A DNA stretch of 64,000 bases. Source: Polystyrenella longa. GTDB lineage: Bacteria > Planctomycetota > Planctomycetia > Planctomycetales > Planctomycetaceae. The DNA lies in contig NZ_CP036281.1 of assembly GCF_007750395.1 (NCBI RefSeq), forward strand, positions 285,211 to 349,210, read 5' to 3'. The notes beneath the pieces are model-generated. The model had not been told where the DNA came from. It was given only the letters and a program-made list of their open reading frames with translations, and did no database searches. This document shows, in pieces, positions 26,523 through 35,326 of the stretch. Position 1 is the first letter of the stretch; every line of letters begins with the position of its first letter. A program made the translations under genes and the position numbers.

Positions 26523-28724
26523 ATGAACCGCGTCACACGTATGCATCAACTCAAGTGGCTGAAGGGCATCGTTGCCTTCAGCTGTATGGTTTCTATTGCA
26601 GCTGCTTTCCAGCCACCCACGGCCGGTCTGCAGGGAATTCTTCCCGATATGTCGCCTTACGACGTCTCTCTGGATGAATTCGAAATTATTCCCGCCAAAC
26701 AGGAAAACTGGCGAGAATGGTCCGATGCGACCGCCATCATGGTGGCCGACCTTTATGAAAACCCCGAATTGGATGCCGCCGGGCAGACAGAACTTCTCGA
26801 CAAACTGGATGAACGCCTGGCATTCATGAGCTCGGCTCTGAAGAATCCCTCTTACCGAGCCTTGCACGGCGAATTCGCCGTTCTGTACGGTCGAGTTTCC
26901 CGTCGCGCCGATCTGGCCCGGGCAGCCTTGGAGACATTAACTCTCGACCCTGCTTCCATCACCCAACAGCAACGGGAAGATGCGATGGCCGGTCTGCAGA
27001 ATTCTGTTTCAGCACTGACCCGCGATATGAAATCACGCGGTACCCGGGGAACGGGCTGGTTAGCTTACTTCAAAATCGATCCGCTCACCGGTTTGACGGT
27101 CGATTCTGAAAATGCAGCAGAAGCTCTCAACGCTTCCAAAGCGGTCTTCGACCAACGCGATTCACTGGATGACGAACTGAAGTCATTCGTGACCAAACCG
27201 GTATTCGACAATGTTGCAGCGGAAATCAACAATACGCTATCTGTCTGGAATGCTCCTCCTCCCGAGGATTACGATGTCCAGGCACTTCGTGACGAGCTGG
27301 CTGCCGTTGTGGTCGCAGTAGAAGGTTACGAAGAATCGAACGAAGCTGAATACGCCGCAGCTGTCCGTCAGTACGCCGATTCCTTTGGTGAAACTGCTCT
27401 GGATGGTGGCGAACTCGTTCGTGCTGCTTTGCAGAAGCATTACTTGAATAGCAACGTGGTGTTCGAAGCTTCCGAGCAGTTCCTGTCTAAAATGGCTTCC
27501 AACTCCCAGACCCGCAGTCGACCCATCAGTGAGACCGTCGGCAACGCCCGTGTTTCGGGAACGGCCACGACGAACTACAACACCTCTGTTAATCTGCGTC
27601 CCAATCCCAATATTGCTGAGATGGAACTGCAACTTTCCGGGACCGTGCGGACGAATACCGTTTCAGTCGTTCCGGATGCACGAATCGGCATGGGTGGAAA
27701 TCACACCTTCTCCGCCAGTCAGCGACTGACATTTAACGGTGACAAATTGAGCCTGTACTCCGAGCCTTCTTTCAATGTTAATGTGAACAACTACACGACC
27801 AGCATTAACACGAAAGCGGATGGAACTCTGTTCGCTGGTACAGGACGACGCCGGGCACAAGAGGCGATTGCTGCCCGCCGCGGTCAGACCGATTCGATGG
27901 CACGGAATAAAATTACGAACGAAGTACTCCCTGAGTTCCGTTCGGAAGTTTCACAACAGGTCAGCAAGATCAACAATAGCTTGCAGGAAAGTCTCGTTTC
28001 CAAACTGAAAGACAAAGGACTCTATCCGTCCAAACAGTCGACCAGTTCTACGGATTCCGTGTTAACGTTGGCCAGTACCCTTCTGAAAGATTCCAAACTC
28101 GCAGGCGACCAACCCAACGTCTCTGCCACACTTTCTTCGGGCGCAGCAGTTCATATCCATGAATCTGCAGTGAACACGATTCTGGATGAATTGAACTTTG
28201 CCGGTCGCACGATGACCGAAACCGAAGTCAAAACAGAACTCGAAGAGCATCTTTCCGAATGGCTGGGTAAAGATTTCCAGTTCCCGGTTGAAGACGTCAA
28301 TGCCGAAGGAGAACCAGTCGAAGAGGGTTCAGAAGATGCCGATGAAGAGACCGTGTTCATCTTTGACGCTGAAGACCCCATTCGCGTTCAGTTCCGGAAT
28401 AACGAAGCTCACTTTATTGTGCGTGCCGGATTCCAGCGTGAAGGCAAAGATGACCTGGAAACCCAGATCATCACTGTTCCACTGTCTTTCACCATGAAAG
28501 ACAGCCAGACAGTCCTGATTGAAGCGGACACCCCCTCTGTAAGAAGTGAGGGCGGAGCAAATGTCGCTCAGTCTAACGCGATCAAAAAACGGATCATGAG
28601 TGCCTTCCCACCACGGGAACGGTCTCGTCAGGTTGAGATCGAACGTGATGGACGCAGTCCCATCCGCCTGAACATTCAGGAAATCAATGCCCTGAACGGC
28701 TGGATGACGATCAAAGTCCTCTAG
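26523..28724 (+). CDS. Large exported protein of unknown function
   Basis: A 733-residue protein with a signal peptide (about 1-29, cleavage likely after SIAAA). Three parts are visible: an Ala/Glu/Leu-rich helical N-terminal half (50-330); a beta-rich stretch full of Asn, Thr and Ser (about 335-440), with repeated phrases such as TNTVSV, SFNVNVNNYTTS and ASQRLTFNG; and a C-terminal half with helical segments (450-570), an acidic linker EEGSEDADEE (about 598-611) and a final beta-rich part. I recognise no known domain. It has GGAGCAG before its ATG and its own terminator. It could be a structural or cell-envelope protein of planctomycetes; this is inference. Confidence 0.85.
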   Translation: MNRVTRMHQLKWLKGIVAFSCMVSIAAAFQPPTAGLQGILPDMSPYDVSLDEFEIIPAKQENWREWSDATAIMVADLYENPELDAAGQTELLDKLDERLAFMSSALKNPSYRALHGEFAVLYGRVSRRADLARAALETLTLDPASITQQQREDAMAGLQNSVSALTRDMKSRGTRGTGWLAYFKIDPLTGLTVDSENAAEALNASKAVFDQRDSLDDELKSFVTKPVFDNVAAEINNTLSVWNAPPPEDYDVQALRDELAAVVVAVEGYEESNEAEYAAAVRQYADSFGETALDGGELVRAALQKHYLNSNVVFEASEQFLSKMASNSQTRSRPISETVGNARVSGTATTNYNTSVNLRPNPNIAEMELQLSGTVRTNTVSVVPDARIGMGGNHTFSASQRLTFNGDKLSLYSEPSFNVNVNNYTTSINTKADGTLFAGTGRRRAQEAIAARRGQTDSMARNKITNEVLPEFRSEVSQQVSKINNSLQESLVSKLKDKGLYPSKQSTSSTDSVLTLASTLLKDSKLAGDQPNVSATLSSGAAVHIHESAVNTILDELNFAGRTMTETEVKTELEEHLSEWLGKDFQFPVEDVNAEGEPVEEGSEDADEETVFIFDAEDPIRVQFRNNEAHFIVRAGFQREGKDDLETQIITVPLSFTMKDSQTVLIEADTPSVRSEGGANVAQSNAIKKRIMSAFPPRERSRQVEIERDGRSPIRLNIQEINALNGWMTIKVL

Positions 28725-28754
28725 ATCGGCTTTTCTGTCTGAGTTGAATTGAAT

Positions 28755-28789
28755 AACGCCTGCTTCGAAATCGGAGCAGGCGTTTTTTT
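28755..28789 (+). terminator. Rho-independent terminator of the 733-residue orphan
   Basis: Stem AACGCCTGC / GCAGGCGTT with an inner extension and a short loop is followed by TTTTTT. It lies 31 bases past the stop codon. Confidence 0.92.
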
Positions 28790-28947
28790 GTATAGATAGA
28801 ATTTCCCGATCCGTTAAAAAAAGTGCTTTGGGGGAGAGATTAAAGATCCTTGTTCTGAATAAGGACGTTATCCCACAGGATGGCTTCGACTGGAAAAACC
28901 GGTCCTGCCCCTATCATGCTACTGCGGCGAAGCGAGGAGAAATTCGA

Positions 28948-29559
28948 GTGAAAAGATTCTTGTTCGGTCCATCGCAACGTAAGATCTGGTCTGAAATTGC
29001 CCAGGATATCGGCGGCGACTTCGTCGAGGGTGGGTTCTGGAGACCGGCAGTTCTGACGCAGGAACATCGTCACTGGAAACTGACGCTCGATACCTATACA
29101 CAATCGTCGGGGAATACCTCCATCAGTTATACCCGGTTGCGAGTTCCTTTTTTGAACCCGCAAGATTTTCGGTTTCGTGTTTACACTGCCAGTATATTCA
29201 CCCGGTTGGGTGAATTGCTGGGAATGCAGAATATCAACGTAGGAGACCCGGGATTTGACCAAAAGATGGTCGTCAAAGGAGATCGAATCAACGTCATCCG
29301 AGAGGTCTTGAACCATCCAGATATTCAGGCCAAGTTTCTGATGTTTTCGTGGATTGAGTTTAGGATCGATGTGGAAAAAGGCTTCTTCTCCTCCAAATTT
29401 CCGGAGGGAGCCACGCAGCTTAAATTTACACTCAAAGGGGTTCTCAGAGATCAGGAACGGATCAAAAACCTCTTTCTACTGGCGATTATGCTGATCGAAC
29501 AGATGGTAAAGCTGAGACATATTACACCCGCTCCGGTACAGATGAACGTGCGGACTTAG
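28948..29559 (+). CDS. Protein of unknown function (about 203 residues)
   Basis: A soluble-looking protein starting at GTG with GAGGAG upstream; an upstream in-frame start at 28828 has no comparable site. The opening VKRFLFGPSQRKIWSEIAQD is followed by IGGDFVEGGFWRPAVLTQEH. Alternating strands and helices follow, and the last hydrophobic helix (IKNLFLLAIMLIEQMVKL) may pack against a membrane. There is no signal peptide. I do not recognise a catalytic motif. It sits 160 bases after a terminator and is followed 7 bases past its TAG stop by copy B of the 74-nt repeat. Confidence 0.7.
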   Translation: MKRFLFGPSQRKIWSEIAQDIGGDFVEGGFWRPAVLTQEHRHWKLTLDTYTQSSGNTSISYTRLRVPFLNPQDFRFRVYTASIFTRLGELLGMQNINVGDPGFDQKMVVKGDRINVIREVLNHPDIQAKFLMFSWIEFRIDVEKGFFSSKFPEGATQLKFTLKGVLRDQERIKNLFLLAIMLIEQMVKLRHITPAPVQMNVRT

Positions 29560-29565
29560 AAGCCA

Positions 29566-29639
29566 TTTCAACACCCGGTTGTGGTTGTGCTTGACGATAC
29601 AAATAGAGAGTTAATATTACCCATCAGAGGGTTTTGAAA
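29566..29639 (+). repeat. 74-nt hairpin repeat element, copy B
   Basis: Left arm TTTCAACACCC pairs with GGGTTTTGAAA (29629-29639) with one mismatch. The stretch ACCCATCAGAGGGTTTTGAA on the right side is identical to copy A, and the core CCGGTTGTGG is conserved. The length is 74 and it begins 7 bases after a TAG stop, exactly as copy A does. Confidence 0.75.
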
Positions 29640-29780
29640 CTATTTACATCGGGGTCCCTATGTTCACTTAAGGGGCGTCTCGGAAAACACGGCTATGTTT
29701 GTCTGGGATGTATGACTAAAATGGATGTTCTCCCTTGATGAAAACAGTCGAAAAATATTGGAACTGGCCGACCGGATTCG

Positions 29781-32711
29781 ATGTCGTTATTGATGCCCCC
29801 CTCAAATTATGAACCTCCCGGCTGGATGCGCAGTGGGTTGCGACGTTTGACGATCTCCGTCTTGCGGCAACCGAAGCTGACCCTCGGACTGGTGCTGGCT
29901 TCAGTAATTGTTTCGGTCGGATTAACCGTCGGCTTTCTGAAATTCAAGACTGAACGCTCGGACCTGATCGATCCTTCGGCCCCCTTTCATCAGCGGTGGC
30001 TCCAATATACAGAAAGCTTTGGTGACAACTCGGATCTGGTCGTCGTGGTGGAAGGGGAAACTCCCAACCGGATCAAGCAGGTCCTGGACGAACTGGGGCA
30101 GCGGCTTGAAGCCCGCCCCGAGCAATTTGCGGATGTTCTCTACCGGGTTGAACCTGGCCGTTTGCAAAAAAAAGGTTTGTATTACCTCCAGCCCGAGCAA
30201 TTGGCGACTGGGCTCGAACGACTGGAAGAAATTCGGCCCGCACTGGAAGGGAACTGGCGATACCTGGGATTGAGCGGTCTGCTCGGAGGATTCAGCCAGA
30301 AACTCAGCTCGACTGATGCTACTACCCAGCAGCAGGCTGTCACGGAATTAAATCAACTGCTCGCGAGTCTCGATCATTATCTGGTGGATCGGGAAGACTA
30401 CCAATCCCCCTGGCCGGAAGTGATCGAGATCGATCCTATGCGAGAGCAGCAGGCCAATCAGATCGTCTATCTGCTAAATGACAGTGGCACGATGGGATTT
30501 TTGAAAGCCAAGCCTGTTTATTCCCGTGATGGGTTTGAAGGGGCGGCACCAGTGATCGATTTACTCCGAGAACTGATTGCCGATGTTGATCGGGAGTACT
30601 CCGATTTTGAAATCGGACTGACTGGAATTCCCGTTCTTGAAAGTGACGAAATGCGTCGCTCTCAGGCCGACATGATTGTCGCCTCGGTTATCTCTTTCCT
30701 GGGAGTCGGGTTACTCCTGTTGATCGGCTTTCGGGGTGTCCGCCATCCCATGATTGCGCTGGCGATGTTATCGGTCGGTCTGGCCTGGTCGTTCGGATAT
30801 ACGACGATCGCGATTGGCCATCTGAATATTCTTTCGGTTTCCTTTGCCGTTATTCTGATTGGATTGGGGATCGACTTTGGGATTCACTATTTGAGCCGGT
30901 ACTTGCAATATCGCCATGAAAAGCGACCAATGTTTTCTTCTCTGGTGCGTACGTCCGAGAGCGTGGGACCCGGAATTATCACAGCGGCGCTCACGACATC
31001 CCTGGCGTTTGCCTGCGCGACGTTTACCCCTTTTCTGGGCATTGCAGAACTGGGACTCATAGCAGCGGGGGGGATTCTACTGTGTGCTCTGGTTACGTTT
31101 ATTGTAATCCCCCCGTTAGTAGCGTTTTCAGATCAGAAGTTGCTCGAACGACGTTTACCGTCACCATATGACGCAGCCCGGTTTCGTCGCCTGCTCAGTC
31201 GACACCCTATCCCGGTAGCCGTTTTGTCGCTCTCGATTATCACAGGTATTGGTGCGAGTGCGTTTACGCCGACGGCAGAGGGACTCGAGCTGAATGTGAA
31301 GTATGATTACAACCTGCTGAATCTGCAGGCGGATGGTCTGGAGTCGGTGGAGACGCAGAAACGGATTTTTCAGAAAGCCAAAGACTCCCTGCTGTTTGCC
31401 GTCTCTCTGGCCGACAGCCCGGAACAAGCTCTTGTTTTGAAACAACAATTTGAACAACTTCCCTCGGTCGCCCATGTGCAGGAACTGGCTTCTCAACTTC
31501 CTCCTCATTCTGCGGAAAAGACCCAATTACTGGTGCAGGGATACAGAGCCCTGCTTAACTCCTTACCGAGTGCGACCCCCGTATTGCCCCCACCGTCGCT
31601 GCAACAGGTTGAACAGCTATCGTTGCGGATCGATCAACAGTTAGGGCAGGCATTTGATTCTGAAAAGGTACTTTCGACTCGTCGCCTGCTGAGACAGGTC
31701 TGGAACAGACTTGCCAAGTTAACCCAAGAACAACAGGTGGATTGGCTCGCTCAGTTTCAGCAGCGTAATCTGCAATCGTTGCTATTCGAACTGAATCGGC
31801 TGTACGCTGTCTCCGATCCAGATCCTGTCAGTGTGGCCGACTTCCCCGATTCACTCAGTTCGCGGTTTCTCAGTCCGGATGGAAAATGGCTGTTGCAGGT
31901 CTACCCGAAGGAGCAAGTTTGGGATATCGAACCGTTAACTCAATTTGTGGAAGACGTTCGTACGGTCGATCCGCTGATTACAGGGACGCCGCTGCAAAAC
32001 TATGAAGCGGCGCAGCAGATTTCCGAGAGCTATCAGATAGCGGCGTTCTATTCGCTGGCCGTCATCTGTCTGGTTTTGTTGATCGATTTTCTGGAAGCGC
32101 GACAGAAGTGGGCCGTCTTTCTGACACCGATGTTATTGATCGGTATCGCCGCGTTGTTTCTTCCGGACGCCTTCTTCGCTTCTTCGCCGCTGTTTTTAAT
32201 ATCTGCCTTTACCATCATGTCACTCGCCTTTGCCTTTGCACTGGATCCGCATAACAGCTGGGAAGCTTTGCTTGCCATGTTTCCACCGCTGGCGGGGGGA
32301 TTGCTGATGTTTGGATTGATGGCTCTGCTTGGAGTCGATCTGAACCCGGCGAATCTGATTGTCCTGCCGTTGGTGCTGGGGATCGGAGTCGACGATGGGG
32401 TCCATGTGATTCACGATTTCCGGATGAATCCGGGACGATATAAAATTTCCGCCAGTACGTTGAACGCCGTCGTGCTGACCTCTTTCACTTCGATGATTGG
32501 ATTTGGCAGCATGATGGTCGCTGCTCATCGAGGACTTTACAGCGTCGGTCAAGTGCTGGTGATTGGCATTGGCAGTTGCATGTTCGTTTCGCTGGTTGCT
32601 CTTCCGGCGATCTTAACGATCATCGACCAATATCGAACTCCGGACGAAAAGGCCTATTTCAATTCCGATGAGGAAGAAGGAACGATCCCGTTCTCTTCGG
32701 GCGTTGCGTAA
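29781..32711 (+). CDS. MMPL/RND-family membrane transporter, HpnN-like
   Basis: A 976-residue RND-type exporter with two repeats, each a large periplasmic loop plus a six-helix bundle. TM1 is at about 34-54. The first loop begins FKTERSDLIDPSAPFHQRWLQ, as in hopanoid-associated HpnN transporters. The first bundle (about 300-460) contains LIGLGIDFGIHYLSRY and the second (about 755-950) LVLGIGVDDGVHVIHDF, both carrying the charged proton-relay residues of MMPL proteins. It probably moves lipids such as hopanoids from the inner towards the outer membrane. No hpn genes lie beside it, so the cargo is inference. Confidence 0.85.
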   Translation: MSLLMPPSNYEPPGWMRSGLRRLTISVLRQPKLTLGLVLASVIVSVGLTVGFLKFKTERSDLIDPSAPFHQRWLQYTESFGDNSDLVVVVEGETPNRIKQVLDELGQRLEARPEQFADVLYRVEPGRLQKKGLYYLQPEQLATGLERLEEIRPALEGNWRYLGLSGLLGGFSQKLSSTDATTQQQAVTELNQLLASLDHYLVDREDYQSPWPEVIEIDPMREQQANQIVYLLNDSGTMGFLKAKPVYSRDGFEGAAPVIDLLRELIADVDREYSDFEIGLTGIPVLESDEMRRSQADMIVASVISFLGVGLLLLIGFRGVRHPMIALAMLSVGLAWSFGYTTIAIGHLNILSVSFAVILIGLGIDFGIHYLSRYLQYRHEKRPMFSSLVRTSESVGPGIITAALTTSLAFACATFTPFLGIAELGLIAAGGILLCALVTFIVIPPLVAFSDQKLLERRLPSPYDAARFRRLLSRHPIPVAVLSLSIITGIGASAFTPTAEGLELNVKYDYNLLNLQADGLESVETQKRIFQKAKDSLLFAVSLADSPEQALVLKQQFEQLPSVAHVQELASQLPPHSAEKTQLLVQGYRALLNSLPSATPVLPPPSLQQVEQLSLRIDQQLGQAFDSEKVLSTRRLLRQVWNRLAKLTQEQQVDWLAQFQQRNLQSLLFELNRLYAVSDPDPVSVADFPDSLSSRFLSPDGKWLLQVYPKEQVWDIEPLTQFVEDVRTVDPLITGTPLQNYEAAQQISESYQIAAFYSLAVICLVLLIDFLEARQKWAVFLTPMLLIGIAALFLPDAFFASSPLFLISAFTIMSLAFAFALDPHNSWEALLAMFPPLAGGLLMFGLMALLGVDLNPANLIVLPLVLGIGVDDGVHVIHDFRMNPGRYKISASTLNAVVLTSFTSMIGFGSMMVAAHRGLYSVGQVLVIGIGSCMFVSLVALPAILTIIDQYRTPDEKAYFNSDEEEGTIPFSSGVA

Positions 32712-33156
32712 CAGGAATGTTAAGGCAGGTCGGGCTAATTGGTTGCGGCGCCGAGAATTCATACTGGCAGGAGTTCGGTTCTAGTAATTGATCCCTGATT
32801 AGGTTAGTCTGAAGTGGATTGCCATCGGATCCCCGGATGGTGAAAAGCAGGGTGGAGAAAATCGAGACAAGCTTGTCGCCTCTCTATGAGGTCGAGTTTA
32901 AGTTGATCATCTCCGCTCGTTCCGAAAGGATGCTGGTCTCGCAGAACAGATTGATCATTCGGAGATAATTCTCGCGAAAGCAATTCTTGTTTTCCGGCTC
33001 GGTCCTCGGATTTCTGTTCTGCAATTCCCCTCTCTCACAACTAGAACAGCATTGTGGCCGTTCCGACTGTCAAAGTTGGAACTCACCATTTGCCAAGGTT
33101 GTCTTGTCACCATTTTTTCATTTGATTTCCAGAAACGCATCTACGAAGGTGAAGCA
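32712..33156. other. Intergenic region upstream of the RDD gene cluster
   Basis: About 445 bases. It contains an ordinary mix of sequence, with ACAAGCTTGT (near 32867) as the only clear palindrome. No gene is visible. It probably holds the promoter of the three RDD genes. Confidence 0.4.
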
Positions 33157-33951
33157 ATGGCGAAAGTATTGTGGTACTACCAGCAGTCCGGTGAAGAAGG
33201 GGGCCCTGTTTCGAGCGCCGATCTACGAAGAATGGCTGCTCGGGGAGAACTGGCCCCTCAGGATAAAGTCCGACGGGAAAATATGCAGGATTGGGTCGAG
33301 GCACAACGTCTTCAGGGAGTCGAGTTTCAGACCGCCACTCCTCCTACGGTGGCTCCTGCGGTGGCCCCCGCAAAATCTAAATCAAAACCTGTGCGCAAGC
33401 AGGAATCCGAAAGTGACAAGCATGCGTTCCATGATATTGGCGAAGTCGCAGGCATCCTCCGCCGCTGGGGGGCTGCAGTAATCGATTCGGCCATTTTTTT
33501 GGTACTCGCCTTTGCCGGTTCTTTCTTGGGAATGATCGTCTGTTCGTCACTCTTGAGCTCTGATGTTTTTGATAAGCTGGCAGCTGTAGAACCTGACGTA
33601 GAGGATCCTCTGGCAGCGACTGAGCAGATGATGACACTGATCCAGGACAATATGAATGAATTGATTGCTCCTCTGGCGGTGATCTTTGGTTGCATGATTC
33701 TCTTACCGTTTCTCTATGAGCTTATTTTTGAATCCAGTCCGCTCAAAGGAACACTGGGGAAGATCATCTTCCGCACTGAAATATCACGGACAGATGGTGA
33801 TCCTCCTGGATTTCTTCGCATTTTAGCCCGTACTTTCTTGAAGTTTATTCTGGTCTACACCCTCTTCATCGGTGCCGTGACGATTCTCTTCACCAGAAAA
33901 CGCCAGGCGATGCACGATATGATTTGTGGCACGGTTGTCGTGATGAAATAA
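33157..33951 (+). CDS. GYF_2-RDD membrane protein 1
   Basis: A 264-residue protein with an N-terminal GYF_2 domain (residues 3-55: VLWYYQQSGEEGGPVSSADL, then ENMQDWVEAQRLQG), a Lys/Pro-rich linker (60-95) and a C-terminal RDD domain with membrane spans at about 107-135, 175-200 and 235-257. The RDD marker GTLGKIIFRTEISRTDG and the final RQAMHDMICGTVVV are conserved. GYF_2 domains are thought to bind proline-rich peptides; RDD domains have been linked to ion transport. The start MAKVLWYY at 33157 is chosen over 33052, which adds non-family residues. It is first of three related tandem genes. Confidence 0.85.
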   Translation: MAKVLWYYQQSGEEGGPVSSADLRRMAARGELAPQDKVRRENMQDWVEAQRLQGVEFQTATPPTVAPAVAPAKSKSKPVRKQESESDKHAFHDIGEVAGILRRWGAAVIDSAIFLVLAFAGSFLGMIVCSSLLSSDVFDKLAAVEPDVEDPLAATEQMMTLIQDNMNELIAPLAVIFGCMILLPFLYELIFESSPLKGTLGKIIFRTEISRTDGDPPGFLRILARTFLKFILVYTLFIGAVTILFTRKRQAMHDMICGTVVVMK

Positions 33952-34014
33952 TTCTGCTCTGCGCCAGTGGATGTTCCTCCTCTCGTTATTTTACCATCCT
34001 TTTCGGAACTCATC

Positions 34015-34683
34015 ATGTACCCTATTAAATGGTATTACCAAATCAATGGTGAAGAACATGGACCTGTTACCAGTGACGATCTCCGGCGGATGGCCGTGGC
34101 GGGAACTTTAAACCCGAACGACCTGGTTCGCAAAGAGGATATGGATGAGTGGTTACCGGCAACCCGTCTGAAGGGGCTTGAGTTCGCGAACACGGATTAT
34201 GCTCCCTACGATGAAGAGTACGATCCCGACAGTGAAACTTATGACGAGACCGAATACGTACGCACTCGTGGAGAAGGAGATCATGCACAAAGACTGGAGT
34301 ATGCCGGTTTCTGGCTGCGATTCTGTGCGCTTATGGTGGATACAATCGTGACGGTCGTTATCTTCATATTGATGGAAGAAGTGATGTGGGTCCTTGGAAA
34401 CAACGCAGTGATGGGCACAGTGATGGAATATGCCCTTGGAATTCTTTATTTCGCCTTTTTTGAAAGTTCTGCGTATCAGGGCACACCCGGGAAACTTCTG
34501 TTGGGTATTAAAGTGACCGACCTCCACGGTCGACGCATTAGCTTTCTGCGTGCTTTGGGAAGAACATTTGCCAAGTATCTATCTGCAATTATTTTCTTAA
34601 TCGGTTACATCATGGCGGCCTTCACCAGTAAGAAACAGGCGTTGCATGATTTGATCGCCAGTACTCTGGTAGTGAAGAGTTAG
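34015..34683 (+). CDS. GYF_2-RDD membrane protein 2
   Basis: A 222-residue paralogue of the gene just upstream. GYF_2 domain at 4-55 (IKWYYQINGEEHGPVTSDDL), then an acidic Tyr/Asp/Glu linker (about 60-85) and an RDD domain with hydrophobic segments at about 102-122, 128-150 and 185-205. TPGKLLLGIKVTDLHGRRISFL and KKQALHDLIASTLVV are RDD signatures. The linker is acidic here but basic in paralogue 1, suggesting different partners. The start ATG at 34015 follows ATC; an earlier GTG at 33967 is in frame but unlikely. It lies 63 bases after paralogue 1. Confidence 0.85.
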   Translation: MYPIKWYYQINGEEHGPVTSDDLRRMAVAGTLNPNDLVRKEDMDEWLPATRLKGLEFANTDYAPYDEEYDPDSETYDETEYVRTRGEGDHAQRLEYAGFWLRFCALMVDTIVTVVIFILMEEVMWVLGNNAVMGTVMEYALGILYFAFFESSAYQGTPGKLLLGIKVTDLHGRRISFLRALGRTFAKYLSAIIFLIGYIMAAFTSKKQALHDLIASTLVVKS

Positions 34684-34726
34684 GCTTCGAACGAAGTGCC
34701 TGAAATAAAATCGCAGGGAGCCCACA

Positions 34727-35227
34727 TTGAACGTTGAGACTGATTCGAACGAGGATCAATATGCGGCCCTCTTTGCAGCGGACGGGGTTGAAGAGACGCA
34801 GTATGCTGGACTGTGGATGCGATTTGTGGCCCTGGCTTTCGATCTTGGAATCCTCTTGATCCTGTCGCCGCTGGTCCTGTTCTTCTGGATTTTCATGGAT
34901 CGAATGTTCAATCTCATCAGATGGGTGAATGGGGAAGTCGCTGTTCTCTGGGTTGCTGATGGGCTCTCCTTGTTTCTATTGGTCTGGCTTTATTTCACTC
35001 TGATGCAACGCTCGGCCGACAAAGCGACATTTGGAAAGCAGATCGTCCGCATTCAAGTCGAGAGTACTTGGGTATATCCCTTTAGCCTTGTACGAGGGAC
35101 GTTGCGGTTCTTCGTGAAGTTCTTCCCATTGACGGGCTTGCTCAGCGTGCTGTTCGTCGCGTTCCATCCTCATAAGCGGGCTTTACACGATATGGTCGCC
35201 GGTACGGTGGTCGTTCGCAGGAAGTAG
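34727..35227 (+). CDS. RDD-family membrane protein 3 (no GYF_2 domain)
   Basis: A 166-residue RDD protein with membrane segments at about 29-55, 70-92 and 130-146. ADKATFGKQIVRIQVES and HKRALHDMVAGTVVVRRK are the conserved RDD blocks. The start is TTG with GGGAG seven bases upstream, an uncommon start that fits the spacing. It lacks the GYF_2 module of the two upstream paralogues and lies 43 bases after the second, so the three are probably one operon. The function is unknown beyond family-level association with membrane transport. Confidence 0.8.
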   Translation: MNVETDSNEDQYAALFAADGVEETQYAGLWMRFVALAFDLGILLILSPLVLFFWIFMDRMFNLIRWVNGEVAVLWVADGLSLFLLVWLYFTLMQRSADKATFGKQIVRIQVESTWVYPFSLVRGTLRFFVKFFPLTGLLSVLFVAFHPHKRALHDMVAGTVVVRRK

Positions 35228-35326
35228 GGCAGCGATCCTTTTGAGTTGGCGGAGGACTCGGTATGATCGAGATTCAATGACGCGTTTACCGATGCTTTTT
35301 TCCTGCTTTTGAGATGTGGAACTGAC

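Noticed and set aside
26107-26677. Overlapping frames on both strands upstream of the 733-residue orphan
   Set aside because: They are Ser/Thr/Arg-rich, lack domains, and the plus-strand frame runs out of frame into the real gene.
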